DNA of 64,000 nt, taken from NCBI GenBank assembly GCA_964036665.1, contig OZ038526.1, positions 12,214,001 to 12,278,000 on the forward strand, read 5' to 3'. Origin of the DNA: Gordius sp. MW1 (lineage: Eukaryota > Nematomorpha > Gordioida > Gordea > Gordiidae). The notes below the pieces were generated by a model, which was not told where the DNA came from, did no database searches, and saw only the letters and a list, made by a program, of their open reading frames with translations. Below are positions 32,600 through 54,285 of the stretch, piece after piece (the first letter of the stretch is position 1; the number at the start of each line of letters is the position of its first letter). A program made the position numbers and the translations under genes.

Positions 32600-33850
32600 T
32601 AATTATTTTTTGAAGATGTTTAGTAGGCAGCCATCAGTTCTTTTGAATATATACAATTGTCTTTTAACAGAGCGTTTATTAATTCTCGTAATAATTTTAG
32701 CATTAATTTTACTTTTAATTAAAATTAAAAGAGCAGAAAAGGTTTATGTTTTAAAATTAAAGATAAGCGACGTTGTTTTATATGCAATAAGCCAGACCAT
32801 AATAAAGAAAATTGTTTTTTGAGACAGAAAGCTTTTAGACAACGAGCGCAATTTAACAATCCATATTTTGGTAGAGTACATCGAGTAAGACCAATGCTTA
32901 ACGGTTGTTTTAAACACAACGTTAACCCTTCTGATTACTAATCAGGAGCGTCAACGTTCTGCTTAGGAGAGGGCAGGGCCATCTAATAATTATAATTGAC
33001 AATTAGCTGCCCCTGACATAATTAATATGCCATGATTAATATTTGTCAATATTTTTACACAGACACCCATGGAGGTAGCCAGGTTTTGCATTAGGGGGGG
33101 GGGGCAAAACGTTTAAAAGTTTAATTAGGGAGGGGTAAAACATATTTTTTTTAATTTTTAAGGGTTTTTGCATTTAAATTTTTTTTTGTCATTTAGGGGG
33201 GGGGACGCCCCCCCCTCGCTACGCCCATGCAGACACTTTATTTAAATATTGTAATATTGAGGGTATCAATTGAGTTTTCTCGTTGATACCGGTGCCTCGA
33301 TTACTATAATGTCTCGTAAAATTTATTTTAATGGTGGCCAAATAAACATTGATAAAACTAACATAAATTTTGAAGGAAAATTGACCTTACAAAGCCGGTT
33401 AATAAGTTAATGGTTTCTGGAAAAGAGTCTAAAGCATTGGTTTTTGAGGCAATAGACTAAGTTATTGAAACAACCTCGGTTTTTGAGGGACGGGATTATT
33501 TCTAAAGCTCCGAATCCTCAGTTTTGGTAATTAGTTTTGATAGGAATGAATTTGAATATGGCATGTTAAAATTGATAACAATATACCCGTTGGGTTGTTT
33601 AAGTAATATTATGTTTTCCATACGTGTTGATTCTAATGTTAAACCACGTTTTTGTCCTGCTAGAAGCATTCCATTAATGTGGAAAGATAATGTGCATCAG
33701 GTTTTAGATTTGGCTAAAAGATGATATGATAAAACCGATCGAATTTTCGGAATGAGCCACTCACCTAGTTCCAGTTAAAGAGTGACGGTACTATCAGGGT
33801 CTGCGCAAATTATCGGGCTACAATTAATAAATGGTCATTTATGTTAAATA
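32600..33850 (+). mobile_element. Second Ty3/gypsy fossil, left part
   Basis: Recognisable parts are a CCHC zinc knuckle near 32780-32820 (CFICNKPDHNKENC), a protease-like VDTGAS near 33280 and the beginning of reverse transcriptase (33620-33830). It is broken, with several breaks, and carries the hAT MITE at 33068-33229. It ends where another hAT-type element begins near 33858. Reverse-transcriptase-like sequence near 40680-40880 may be the far side of the same copy. Confidence 0.7.
33068..33229. mobile_element. hAT MITE (CATGGGCGTA family) with 8-bp duplication
   Basis: Ends CATGGAGGTAGCCAGG and CGCTACGCCCATG. The flanks CAGACACC (33060-33067) and CAGACACT (33230-33237) agree at 7 of 8 bases. 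Three G-runs inside. It lies within the second gypsy fossil. Confidence 0.88.
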
Positions 33851-33857
33851 GCTAATT

Positions 33858-34120
33858 TAAGTGGAGCTGTTAAAAACTAGTTCGTTTTGAACTAGTTCTT
33901 TGAAATTGTTCACCATTTTCTGAACTTTGAACTGAAGTTTGCTTTTTTAAAGTTGAACTATGAACTTGAACTAGTTCTTTTTAATATTATGAACCTAAAC
34001 TTTACAATATAAATGAACTAGTTCATAAAAAAAATTATTATTTAAAATAAATTTATAAGCCGAGTTGAATAAATATTTTCGTCAATTTATTAATTAATTA
34101 GATTGTGTTATATAAAATGT
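33858..34120. mobile_element. hAT-type terminal region (GAGCTGTTAA end)
   Basis: GAGCTGTTAAAAACTAGTTC followed by repeated GAACTAGTTC motifs. This is the same architecture as the ends of the hAT at 25938-27132 but with a different internal palindrome. The partner end may be one of the AACAGCTCT ends at 39770 or 40258, but I found no convincing target duplication. Confidence 0.55.
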
Positions 34121-34185
34121 TAAGTGATATAAGAATATGAGGAGTATTTATACACCAATGAATAGAAATCATAAAAATTATTATA

Positions 34186-35218
34186 TTAATTGCTATGCAA
34201 TTTATGGGCTCGTTTTTTGGTGTCCGTTGTCCGTCCGTCCGTTGTCCGTTGTCCACCAAATTATTTGCCCCAGCTTTGTGACCTGGAGGTTCGCGTTCAA
34301 GCTCAGGAGAGGACGAATTTTTTTTAATTAAATTAATATACTGTTCTTGTTAATACCATTGATAATATGAATTTTTGACCGTCCGCTGGCTACTGACCAA
34401 TGAAGAAATGACCATTGGCCAAATAAATCAAAAAAGTTTTTTCGATTTTGAATTGGTTAATATTGATAATTACCCTATGCCCTTCCCTACAAGGGCCTAT
34501 GCCTCTACTGATATGGGTCCCTGTGCCCCTACAAAAGCCTATGCCTCTACTGATGTGGGTACCTGTGCCCCTACAAAAGCGCCTCTACTAATGTGGGTTC
34601 GAATCCCGGAGAGGGCAAAATTTTTATTTATTTTTTAAATTAAATTAATATATTGTTCATGTTAATACCCTTGATAATATGACTTTTAAACCGTGCCCTG
34701 ACTACTGACCAATGGAAAAAAATGACCATTGGCCAAATTGTGAATCGGAATTTTTTTTGTTTTTTTTCAAATTAATATATTGTTTATGTTAATACCATTG
34801 ATAATATGACTTTTAGGTCGTCAGCTGGCTGCTGCCCCTACAAAAGCCTATGCCTCTACTAATGTGGGTTCGAATCCCGGAGAGGGCAAAATTTTTATTT
34901 TTATTTAAATTAATTTAATATATTGTTTTTGTAAATCTTTTTGGCCGTCCGCTGGCTACTGACCAATGAAAAACATGACCATTGGCCAAAGTATAAATCG
35001 AATTTTTTTTTTCGTTTTTTCTCAAATTAATATATTGTTTTTGTTAATACCATTGATAATATGGCTTTTTGACCGTCCGCTGGCTGCTGAAAAAAATGAC
35101 CATTGGCCAAAGTATAAATCGAAATTTTTTTTCGTTTTTTTTTTTCTAGTATGTATTTATAGACCGTCTCTGGGTACTGACCAATGGAAAAAAATGACCA
35201 TTGGCCAAATTGTTTTTA
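34186..35218 (+). mobile_element. GCTATGCAAT-family element, copy E (3' end missing)
   Basis: Start TTAATTGCTATGCAATTTAT. It carries several CCTATGCCTCTACTGATATG units with GGTTCGAATCCCGG boxes (34590-34605 and 34865-34880) and TGACCATTGGCCAAA units. The CTAACCCTAACCC stretch, pyrimidine run and hairpin are absent, so this copy is truncated near 35218. Confidence 0.8.
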
Positions 35219-36357
35219 AGTAAAGGCTAAAATTTCAAAATGCTCCTCCCAAAATCATCTTCATCATGAAATACTGAAACAAATTCTTGAATATTTGATT
35301 ATCAAAAAGCGTCTATTAGTTTAAAAAATAATTTAAATTCTTCCATCTAGGAACTTTTCGATTTAAAGTCAGTGTGGAAAAAATTTATCTTCCCTTTTTT
35401 GTCCATCCATACGCTTTCTAGCTATACAATTAACTTTTTATTATTATCAAGCATCAAAATTTTCTAAATATTCCAAACTTCGTCCTGCAATAATATAAAC
35501 TTATATATTATAATTCATTAACATCATTTCACATAAGTATATTTTTATAACTTTATTATTAATAGCATTAGTATAATGCCTACAATTTTATATAATATAT
35601 TTCAATTTTTAATATATTTATTAACTATCCAAATATTTTAAAAAATTTGTGAGAGTGAGGTTTGCTTCGAAAATCCTTCCCTCCGCCCGATAAAGAAACT
35701 CTAACAATGTGCTTTTCTAATGTCATGCCCTAGAAACAAACTTTGTTTGATGATATCTTTTACAATTTGTGTTTTTATCCCCTAACAAGTTTAGAAATGA
35801 TTTAATATGAGTGGGTGAAATGAGGATTTTGAAAAATCATCAAAAATTCATTTACAACTAAATTAATTTTGTTTCCCTCCCCAATATATCAAATAAAATT
35901 AATAATATAAGTTATATACTTCGTGGTATTCGTTTTCCTTACCCATGTGACGTAATCGATTGAGGGGTGGAGACGTAGTTTGTTTAACAAATAATGATAT
36001 TTTTCATTATTACTGTTATTTTTATATGCCAAGGTTAAACTACATTTTATTACCCTACCCCTCTCTTACCCTCTTATCCGCCCACCGCTGACTTGGCGCT
36101 CTAAGTGTATTTGCCTGAAGTGAGGGGGAATAGAAGAGTAAACTTAAATTAATAATAATAATATAGATAGCACGCGCTCCATATCGACAATAATATTAAT
36201 TTTAATTCACTAGCGGACTCCCTATATAGAAGGTGCACGGTCTCTACATTATATCACTTATTATTTGCCTTTTAGATTAAAATTATAATTGCTATTTAGA
36301 ATTATTCAACATTCCACATAAATTCTGTACAAACTAGGCCAAAATAATTTATATAAA
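35219..36357. other. Spacer, nothing recognised
   Basis: AT-rich, with a few G/C-rich homopurine patches (35940-36130). No coding motif or terminal repeat. Confidence 0.45.
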
Positions 36358-36560
36358 ATGTCTAAAATGAACTTGGATAAAGTTTCTGCAAGAGGAAATT
36401 GGATTGGAAAATTACATTTTATCCTTTCTTGCATAGGATTTGCCATTGGGTTAGGAAAAATTACAAATTTATGTTTAATCTATGTTAAGGCCAATAAATA
36501 GATGAGCCTTATTATATGAATCCTTTATTTACTTATCTATTCTTCTATATGCTAAAAAAT
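36358..36560 (+). pseudogene. Decayed fragment of an SLC6 neurotransmitter transporter (TM1 region)
   Basis: An open frame starting ATG at 36358 encodes RGNWIGKLHFILSCIGFAIG followed by LGKIT. This matches the first transmembrane helix of sodium:neurotransmitter symporters (typically [29 protein letters not shown]). The substrate- and sodium-binding continuation NVWRFPY is replaced by KITNLCL. The frame stops at 36501, and downstream helix-2-like residues are interrupted by further stops. No other exon of such a gene is visible nearby. I take it as an orphan exon or pseudogene fragment. Confidence 0.65.
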
Positions 36561-36940
36561 TCTGATAATTGCCCATTGCGCAGAAAAAAAGTTGAAAATT
36601 TAGGTTTAGTGATAATTAATTTTGTTTATACCACCATCTATAAATATTTTTAGGGGAATGTAATTTTTCATTCATTTAAAGGGTAAAAATGATCGCAAAT
36701 GTTTGAGGTTTAAATTATTTCGATAGAGAATTTTTTAGGAACAAAATTCACCAAATTTGAGTGATTAACGCATTTATTGTCAATAATATTTAAATCCATA
36801 AAACTCTCGCGAACGTGATTTCGTCCCTTAAAACCTCCATAATTTAAAAAGTATTGGCCCAAAATAGATCTAATAAATGAGACCTACACCCTCGCCAAAA
36901 ATTATCCTGATCTAAGATGGTGATGCAAAAATCGTCTCTT
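36561..36940. other. Spacer, nothing recognised
   Basis: AT-rich stretch between the SLC6 fragment and copy F. No feature seen. Confidence 0.4.
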
Positions 36941-37491
36941 TTAATTGGTATGCAATATATGGGCTCGCTTTTTGTTGTCCGTACGTCCTCCAACGTTCTG
37001 ACTTGCTTGTTTTTAAATTGGTACATTAGGTTAACATTGATAATTACCCTATGCCCTCCCCTACAAGGGCCTATGCCTCTACTGATATGGGTCCCTGTGC
37101 CCCCCCCCCTACAAAAGCCTATGCCTCAACTAATGTGGGTTCGAATCCCGGAGAGGGCAAAATTTTTTTTTAAATTAAATTAATATATTGTTTTTGTTAA
37201 TACCATCGATAATATGACTTTTTGACCGTCCGCAGGCTACTGACCAATGGAAAAAATGACCATTGGCTAAAATGTGATTCGAAATTTTTATTTTTGTTTC
37301 GTTTTTAAATTGGTTACCATTGATATTTACCCTATGCCCGTCAGTCCAATTATTTTGCATTTAATCCCTCCTATAGGCATTCTCGCCGATAAATTGCATA
37401 GCAAATATGCTACGTTTATACGGAGTATAGATGAGTTTCGTTCCCCCTTCCCTTCCCCCCTCCCCCTTCCCACGAGGGCCGAAGGTCCGAG
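36941..37491 (+). mobile_element. GCTATGCAAT-family element, copy F (short)
   Basis: Both ends are present (start TTAATTGGTATGCAATATAT, end GGGCCGAAGGTCCGAG), but it is only 551 bp. One CCTATGCCTCTACTGATATG block with a GGTTCGAATCCCGG box, one TGACCATTGGC unit, the subterminal inverted repeat and the pyrimidine run remain. It shows the minimal set of parts. Confidence 0.85.
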
Positions 37492-38383
37492 TTTAATGTT
37501 AGCAGATTAATCATATTCAAAGAAATTATGCCTTATATGATAACAATAAATTATAAAAATTTTAAATAATCGAAGAGTGTTAAAATATTCTAATTTAGCT
37601 CCTTAAAAACTTACCCTTTATAACCTTGTTATAAAGCAACATCAATTAAATGAACACACATTATTATTTAAGTCATAGTTAGGTTACGTTATTTAAATTT
37701 CATCACATAACTAATTCATTTTTAATCTTACCTTATATCTTATTAGGATTTATTCGAATTTCATAGTACTAATTTCCATTTATTTAATCATGTTATAATA
37801 TAAGATCAAGAATCTCACGCGCGATAGTAAGCGATAGAAAGGAAGAAACGCGAAAAGAGTTAAATTATATATCTATCTCTATTATGAACAAAAGAAGAGC
37901 TGCCCTCTCTCATAACATCAGTCAAGCATGACCTGATCTCCGTATAAATATAATACAACGAAGAGAGAGATGATGTAGGGAGACACGTGACCACAACAGT
38001 GAGACACGTGAATGTATTACTACGCATCTAACAAAGCGAGTACAGATAGATGAGGGGGGAGGGAACAACGCTTATACATTAATAAAGCGTCGAGGGAGAG
38101 ATGATGAGGGGGGGGGGCATACGCGTGTTGGCATTAATACGCGTCTAACATATATGTAGTGCAACCACAACAAACCTTAACAGATCAATATGTGTAATTT
38201 TTTTTTATCAATAACGAGGGCAGCCAATTCCTTTAACAAATATCAAAATATATTATCTCCATTACAAATGTTTCCACAGAATTTTTTTTACTTCATGCAG
38301 AAAATCACCATAGAAATTGTAAAATCTTTAGTGAACCAGCGACTTTGATGTATCTAATTGCTGGGAACTTAATTTCCATCGAC
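37492..38383. other. Spacer with purine-rich patches, nothing recognised
   Basis: Contains repeated GACACGTGA motifs (about 37985 and 38005) and GAGAGAGATGATG-type repeats (37965-38110). I cannot assign them. Confidence 0.4.
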
Positions 38384-38803
38384 TTTGATATATCAAATGA
38401 ATCCGAGTCAACTGAGAAACGCCCAACTGAACAAAAACTTCCTAATCTCATCTAATCTCACTAAACTATATCACTTCATCGTTTAAATTGACTTTAAAAG
38501 CTAACATAATAAAAAGCTATAAATAACACAATATTAAACTACTTAAAGATAATGCATGAATGTGATAGATTATTTAATATTAGAGTATAAATGGATAATA
38601 TTGTATTTTCTTTGTAAGGTAAGAATGGCCCAATATATATTAATCTAAGATATAAGAATTTAATAGAATAGTATATTAGATTGTAAATTGTATGATATGT
38701 TAGCTTTTAAAGTCAATTTAAACGATGAAGTGATATTGTTTGGTGAGATTAGGAGGTTTTTGTTCAGTTGGACGTTTCTCAGTTGACTTGAAAGGATATC
38801 AAA
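38384..38803. repeat. Inverted repeat, ~110-125 bp arms
   Basis: The left arm 38384-38508 and right arm 38697-38803 are reverse complements with few mismatches. Both include GTCAACTGAGAAACG, CAACTGAACAAAAAC and TTTAAATTGACTTTAAAAGC. The spacer is about 190 bp and AT-rich. It looks like a fold-back transposon or an inverted duplication; no target duplication was identified. Confidence 0.8.
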
Positions 38804-39690
38804 TTGCTGGGAACAGATGTTTAATATAAATGCTAGAAAGTGAGTCAAAAAGAATTCTAGAACCTTCGTAAAAAGTGGAAATTCTAGAATCTTCTATTGC
38901 ACTATTAAAATTTACTTATTTCAACCAAATCATCATTTATCATTCCTTTTACCATATGATCAGTCCACTACAACACCACTCACTTCAACTTCGCTCTGCT
39001 CCTCCAGATATTTTAATTATCCACTACATTCGCGTTTACACTTCTTCTACCCATCAGATATCGGATATTCCATTCAACTACACTTATCTGGATATTCCAA
39101 TACATTTAACACATATCAATTATTCATCCATCTGCTAATTAACTTGTATCATCGTTACTTTAATATCCTCGTTCATATTTATTTCGCTGCTATTTGATTT
39201 TTGTATATTTTAAATAAAATAAAGAAATCCACGTACATATTTTCTTTACAAATCTAATACAATTACACCAGCTCATTAATCTAAAATATTTTAGCATGTA
39301 TCATACACAATTATTTGGAAATAAACCTCTATTAGGGGAAAAGGCTGAAAAAACTTAGCATTTAAAAACAAAAATAGGTATTTTTATTGAACATAACATA
39401 GTAACTAGGCCCTTTATGAGTGAAAAAACATTATTTGTGTTTTTTTATTGATGAAACTTAATATTGATTCAAACAAAACTTTAAAATAATTAAGATTATG
39501 GAGTAAAAAAGCATTTTCTTTAAAATACTTTGCATTTCGATAAAATTAAATGGAATAATATTAAATAAGAAGTATTTTTAATAAAAACTTGGCACAAATT
39601 GCATACCATTTTGTAATTTTTTACTTAGCATTTAAATAACACCCTTAAATTATCACCTACGTTATAGAATTTTGCAATACCCTTAAAAAA
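38804..39690. other. Spacer, nothing recognised
   Basis: AT-rich. An open frame of 87 codons at 38875-39138 has low-complexity composition and no recognisable motif, so I do not call it a gene. Confidence 0.4.
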
Positions 39691-40260
39691 TATGAACTTC
39701 AACTACTTTTTTTTCAAACTGAATTATGAATTGGAACAAGTTCATATCTAAGATAAACTTAAACAGCTCTAATTAAATTGTTTGAAATGAAAAATAAAAA
39801 TTTTAAACATAGAATTGTTTTTCAAAATTATATATCTAATTTACTTTTGTATAAAAAAGCTTGTTGGTATATGGAAAATGTTTATTAAATTAGATTTTAT
39901 AATGGACTATTTCTAATTTAAGATAAACAATAATAAGTTTAAATACTTAAACTCCATCATCAATAAAAATTTAATTCATAGAATTTGCGGATTGGGCCTA
40001 GATTTAAAAACATGATTTTGGATAAGATAAAGCGTTTTTCAAAAACCCTTTTGGATTAAAACTCTACAATATTTAAAAAAAATGAACTCAACTTAACCTA
40101 GTTCATTTTGTAAAATTTGAAAGAACAACGGAACTAGTTGGTTTTTTCCAAAATGAAATTGAACACTAGTTTTGAAAAAATATGAACTTGAACTAATTTT
40201 TTTTTAAACAGAACTATGAACATGAACTAGTTCATATCTAAGATGAACTTCAACAGCTCT
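39690..40260. mobile_element. Two hAT-type right ends (AACAGCTCT)
   Basis: Sequences reading AACTTGAACTAGTTCATATC and then AACAGCTCT occur twice, ending near 39772 and 40258. They are the inverted form of the end at 33858 and of the family at 25938-27132. One is probably a nested or partial copy. Confidence 0.55.
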
Positions 40261-40900
40261 ATTAAAAAGGCTATAGTAAACATGCAATATCTATGGGTTA
40301 TATTAGATGGTGGTATAATGGATTAAAACTTTCGCCTAATAAATGTTGAGGGAAACTTTGAGATATATAACTAAGTCAAATATAGGTGAACTTATAAATT
40401 TCTAAGTCTATTTATATCTGAATCTGACAGACGCAGTGAATTTGTTACAAATGTTATATTTTGCTAGAACTATAAAATTTAATAAGGTCTTTAATCTAAC
40501 AATCAGTTAGAAAATTTATTTATAGAAGTTTTAGCTCCAAAACACTGACAAGAGTACTGGTTAAAATTCAAATATAAAAAGTGTCAATAAACACCACTAT
40601 TAAATTCTAAATTTAATGCATAATTATGCCATTCTATATATAAAATAAAGCTCGTATTATACTTCAAATTAATTTATTGTTTAATTTGCACTTTCCATAG
40701 AAAATGTTATCTTTAGGAATTAGTTCATATCTTTATATTGACAGTGAGATGCGAGTCGCGCTAAATCTTTAAAAAGTTTGTGTATTAAGGTTTTTCAAAA
40801 ATATACAAGATTGCCTTTTGGATTTTTTAACAAATATTTAATATTTTTAATAAAACAGTAGAAATTCTTATTTCGTATAAATATTTTTAGAAAAGTCGAG
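40261..40900 (+). mobile_element. Gypsy-like reverse transcriptase fragment
   Basis: Near 40780-40880 a short stretch contains TRLPFGF, the conserved (N/T)RLPFG motif of gypsy reverse transcriptase, in the same orientation as the fossil at 32600-33850. It may be the continuation of that copy. Broken; limits uncertain. Confidence 0.45.
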
Positions 40901-41032
40901 ACGAGACGACACCGAGATTTTTCGAGACCGATACGAGATGAGATCGAGATTTTCATGATCGCTCCCGAGACGAAACGTCGAAACAGTAGGGATAGCTGAA
41001 GGTAGAGTTTAGCTTATGATCTATATAGATAA

Positions 41033-41423
41033 AATGGGCGTACCCAGGTTTTGAATTAAGGTGAGGGGGGGGGGCAGATTAAAAAAAAAGGTCTCGATCA
41101 TCTAAAATTTTCCCGAGAGAAAAAAAAGGTCGCGACCATTTAAAATTTTCTGAGAGCAAAAAAAAGGTCTCAACCATTTAAAATTTTCCTGCGACCAAAA
41201 AAAAGCAACATTAGGCAGTGGGGGCAGCCAGACCCCCTGCCCCAGACCCCCTGCCCTCCTCTGGCAAACTAGAAAGAGGCAGGGGGTCCGGCTGCCCCCT
41301 CTGGCTAATTAAAGAGGGGGCAAAACATAATTTTTTTTTTAATTTTGTAGGGTTTTTGTATTGATAAAAAAAAATTTAAATTAGTGAGGGGGGCTGCCGC
41401 CCCCCCCCCTAGGTACGCCCATG
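41033..41423. mobile_element. hAT MITE (CATGGGCGTA family) with perfect 8-bp duplication
   Basis: Ends AATGGGCGTACCCAGG and TAGGTACGCCCATG. The flanks are ATAGATAA at 41025-41032 and 41424-41431. It is longer than most copies because the GGTCTCGACCATTTAAAATT-like inner unit is tandemly tripled. Confidence 0.9.
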
Positions 41424-41715
41424 ATAGATAATAATCAAACATAAATAGTATAGGAAAAATTAATCTAATATGGTGGTCTTTATTAAAAAAAGGGTTATAA
41501 TCCCAAAAATTTATCTTATGTGTGATTCAAAATTAAAAGATTAACTTCATTAAAATGCGAGAAAATTGTTTTGCCTTAATTAGCAATATTGGCCCAGGCA
41601 ATTATTTTTGAATTAATATCTGCAAACCTATTCAGAAAAGCGTGCTCTGTTTTAAAGTCTAGTGCTAAATTATTTCATAAAAAAAATATTTTTTTTACCT
41701 TTAAGATATAGATTA

Positions 41716-42281
41716 CACAGGTCTACCAAAAAACATCCTGCAATCGGACCGATTATTCTGATAGAGAATTTTACGCTAAAAATAATCTGTTTTTAGTTTT
41801 TTTCCACGATTACCAGTTTTTTAGATAAACGAGGTTGAAGGTGCTAAAAATGTCCATTTTAAGCCTTTTTGAGGCTATATTGCCACGGCATTTTTAATAT
41901 TTAGTAAAAATAGGAAAGTATTCATGTTGATTAAAGTCTTAACTATATGTCCATTAATTTATTTTTTGTTTTACCTCTATATTTAAATTTAATCGCATTT
42001 AAATGAACCCCTTCCCCTTATTAAAATCGCCCCACTTTGTCTGGAAAACGGGGTACATTAGAGTTCATACTACACAAGCTATGTTTACTAACACATATTT
42101 CTCTTCCTTCACCTATCCTCCTCTCTTTCTCCTCCACTCCCGCCCCCTTCATGTGTGCTTTTGATAGATATGTGTGCGGGAGTGTAAGAGATGGAGATAA
42201 AGGGGTTCACAAAAACGCAAAATAAGAATTATTGGTCTGATTGCAGGATGTAATCCCAAAGTCAATATTTGTAGAGCTGTG
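41716..42281. mobile_element. Fold-back element, uninterrupted second copy
   Basis: Same ends as 6733-11918 (CACAGGTCTACC left, GTAGAGCTGTG right) with palindromic subterminal sequence (GGTCTGATTGCAGGATGT near the right end mirrors ACATCCTGCAATCGGACC on the left). It shows the pre-insertion structure of the first copy. The arms are less symmetrical here because the right arm is shortened. Confidence 0.85.
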
Positions 42282-43012
42282 ATATTAGAAGCCCTGGTTT
42301 GAAACTGAGCTCTATTAATTTATATTGATCTAAGTTCCTCAGACTAACTTTATCTTTTTCTGCCAATTCTTTTACCTGCTTTAGGTTATTCAATTATACC
42401 ATAATAATAGTTAATTTGTTTATTTATTTTGAAACTTATCTTGCAGTTATAACTAATTTATATAGAATAGTATTATCATTTGAACGCTAAAATATGCTTA
42501 TGAAATAAATAGCTTTTTAATTAAATTTTTACAACTTATTCAATAATTATCATTTACCCAATTACCGATTACAAATTACAATAACTGTTTGTCACATTAG
42601 GCTAGTCAGCTTCTTTAGATATTTGGATATGGGGGAACGCTCGGCTATCCAGCCTTGAAAGCCGTGTTGACGATGTGATTTACATCTTTTTGAAAGAATG
42701 TTTTGAAAGCGAGATTTAATCCAACAACGCACAAATAATAGTCAATTACTAGCCATCGATGTGACGTTACATTACAGCAGTCCCCGCCCCACTTACTACG
42801 CCCCCACGCCCTAACCGTTTACCAATTATAAGCAAAATAAGCGCAAAAAAGATTTTATGCACTGCTAAAGTCGCGTTACCCATTTTAAAGCTTTTAACAT
42901 TTATCCAGTTATGCACTAAATGAGGCCTGATATATTATATACATTAATTATCTAAAACGTTATCTAGTATTTTAAATTACGATACCTATCTTCCTTGTGT
43001 GTTAAACATAAA
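42282..43012 (+). promoter_or_regulatory. MCM3 upstream region with GC box and E2F-like site
   Basis: The 400 bp before the MCM3 start are less AT-rich than the surroundings. I see a GC box CCCCGCCCC at 42782-42790, a TGACGT core near 42761, and GCGCAAAA at 42841-42848, which is an E2F-type TTTTGCGC on the minus strand. MCM genes are classic E2F targets, so the last is plausible. All are short motifs and unproven. Confidence 0.4.
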
Positions 43013-53110
<10,098 letters not shown>

Positions 53111-53160
53111 ATATGATATTGCCGATATTGTAAATAATGTATATTGGAATTTTCTAAAAG

Positions 53161-53280
53161 TGTATCGAAAAACAATCACACTTCGACGCACATTTTCGCA
53201 CTCATACAGGTGAGAAACCGTTCAAATGCAAGTGGGATGGCTGTGAAAAGTGTTTTACGCGTTCGGATGAATTGATTCGC
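53161..53280 (+). pseudogene. Orphan KLF-type zinc-finger fragment behind MCM3
   Basis: Forty codons in frame read like the finger 1/2 junction of Kruppel-like factors: [18 protein letters not shown], then [17 protein letters not shown]. The linker HTGEKPFKC and the RSDEL recognition helix are typical of the family. The histidines that should follow (RHxxxH) are missing, and the sequence changes abruptly to unrelated bases. It starts 50 bp after the MCM3 stop, on the same strand, and would lie in the MCM3 3' UTR. It may be a captured exon or pseudogene remnant. It cannot form a complete finger pair. Confidence 0.75.
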
Positions 53281-53404
53281 CTGTCCATTACTATTCGTTT
53301 CATTTTGAAATGCGTCCGCCATTTAAATATTTAATTATATCATCAAACAATCTTTAATGTATAGTTTCATACTTAGCTAATCAATGATGTATATAAAAGA
53401 TTTC

Positions 53405-53410
53405 AATAAA
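53405..53410 (+). promoter_or_regulatory. Candidate poly(A) signal of MCM3
   Basis: First AATAAA downstream of the MCM3 stop codon, about 295 nt away. Its use would place the KLF-like fragment inside the MCM3 3' UTR. Confidence 0.45.
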
Positions 53411-53603
53411 ATTTGCTAAGAATATAGTCAATTTGAAATTTGCCTTAAATTTTTTTATTTTTTAATGTTGGACCCCAAGTTTTGTTGCAATCGTTACCTC
53501 TCCTATTTTCTACTATCTTTAATTTTTGCGAACTGTGCAAAAGAGCTGGTGCTATGCGTTAATAAGGTTGTAGGTGTTTTGACGAAATTATTTTATAACA
53601 ATG

Positions 53604-54280
53604 CTAGCTGTGCCCGGCCAAGCGTTGCTTTGGCATAGTCTTTAAATATAAAAAAGGCTAATGGAATAGCCTTAAATATATAGTAAATACATGCTTAAGA
53701 ATGTGTCTTCTATAAATTTGCTCTAAGAGACTATGAGAATAGGAATTGGGAAAAATTACTTAATCTATATATATAAAGTAAAGTGTATGTAAGGGCTAAA
53801 TTCTGAAACTACCGGCACAATTCGCGCGAAACTTTACCCGTAGGATCCCAGGGCTGCCAGGGGTAAAATAGCTTTTTCAGAATCCTAAAATTCTTTTTAG
53901 TTTTAAAAAGGGCTAAATTCTAAAACTACCGGCCCGATTCGCACGAAAATTTAGCCGTAGATGCCCAGGGCTGCCAGGGGTAAAATAGCTTTTTCAGATT
54001 CCTAAAATACCTTTTAGTTTTAAAAATATCGGACATTTCCCGGCCAGTTTCATTTATAGCATCATATACAATAATGACGTCATACATACAAGGCTGAAGT
54101 TTTCTCGAAAGGGATATTTAAATGTATAATAAAATTGTTACAGTATTCAAAATTATTGGGGTGTAACAAACTATTTAAATTAAATAAATAAAATTTAAAT
54201 TATGCAATTTTTGCCATTATTATCACGTGGTCGATCATAGAAGCATATTTTTAATAATTATCCATCCTTCAATTAAATAT
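53604..54280. mobile_element. Helitron-like pieces in opposite orientations
   Basis: A 5' piece in plus orientation (CTAGCTGTGCCCGGCCAAGC at 53604, to about 53760) abuts a 3' piece in minus orientation. The latter begins AATCTATATATATAAAGTAA near 53764 and contains two AGGGGTAAAATAGC blocks. The two halves are rearranged relative to the complete copy at 9625-11250. Confidence 0.7.
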
Positions 54281-54285
54281 ATGTG

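Noticed and set aside
34592-34606. tRNA gene suggested by GGTTCGAATCCC boxes
   Set aside because: No acceptor stem, D arm or anticodon arm is present around any of the boxes, so only the T-arm-like motif is real.
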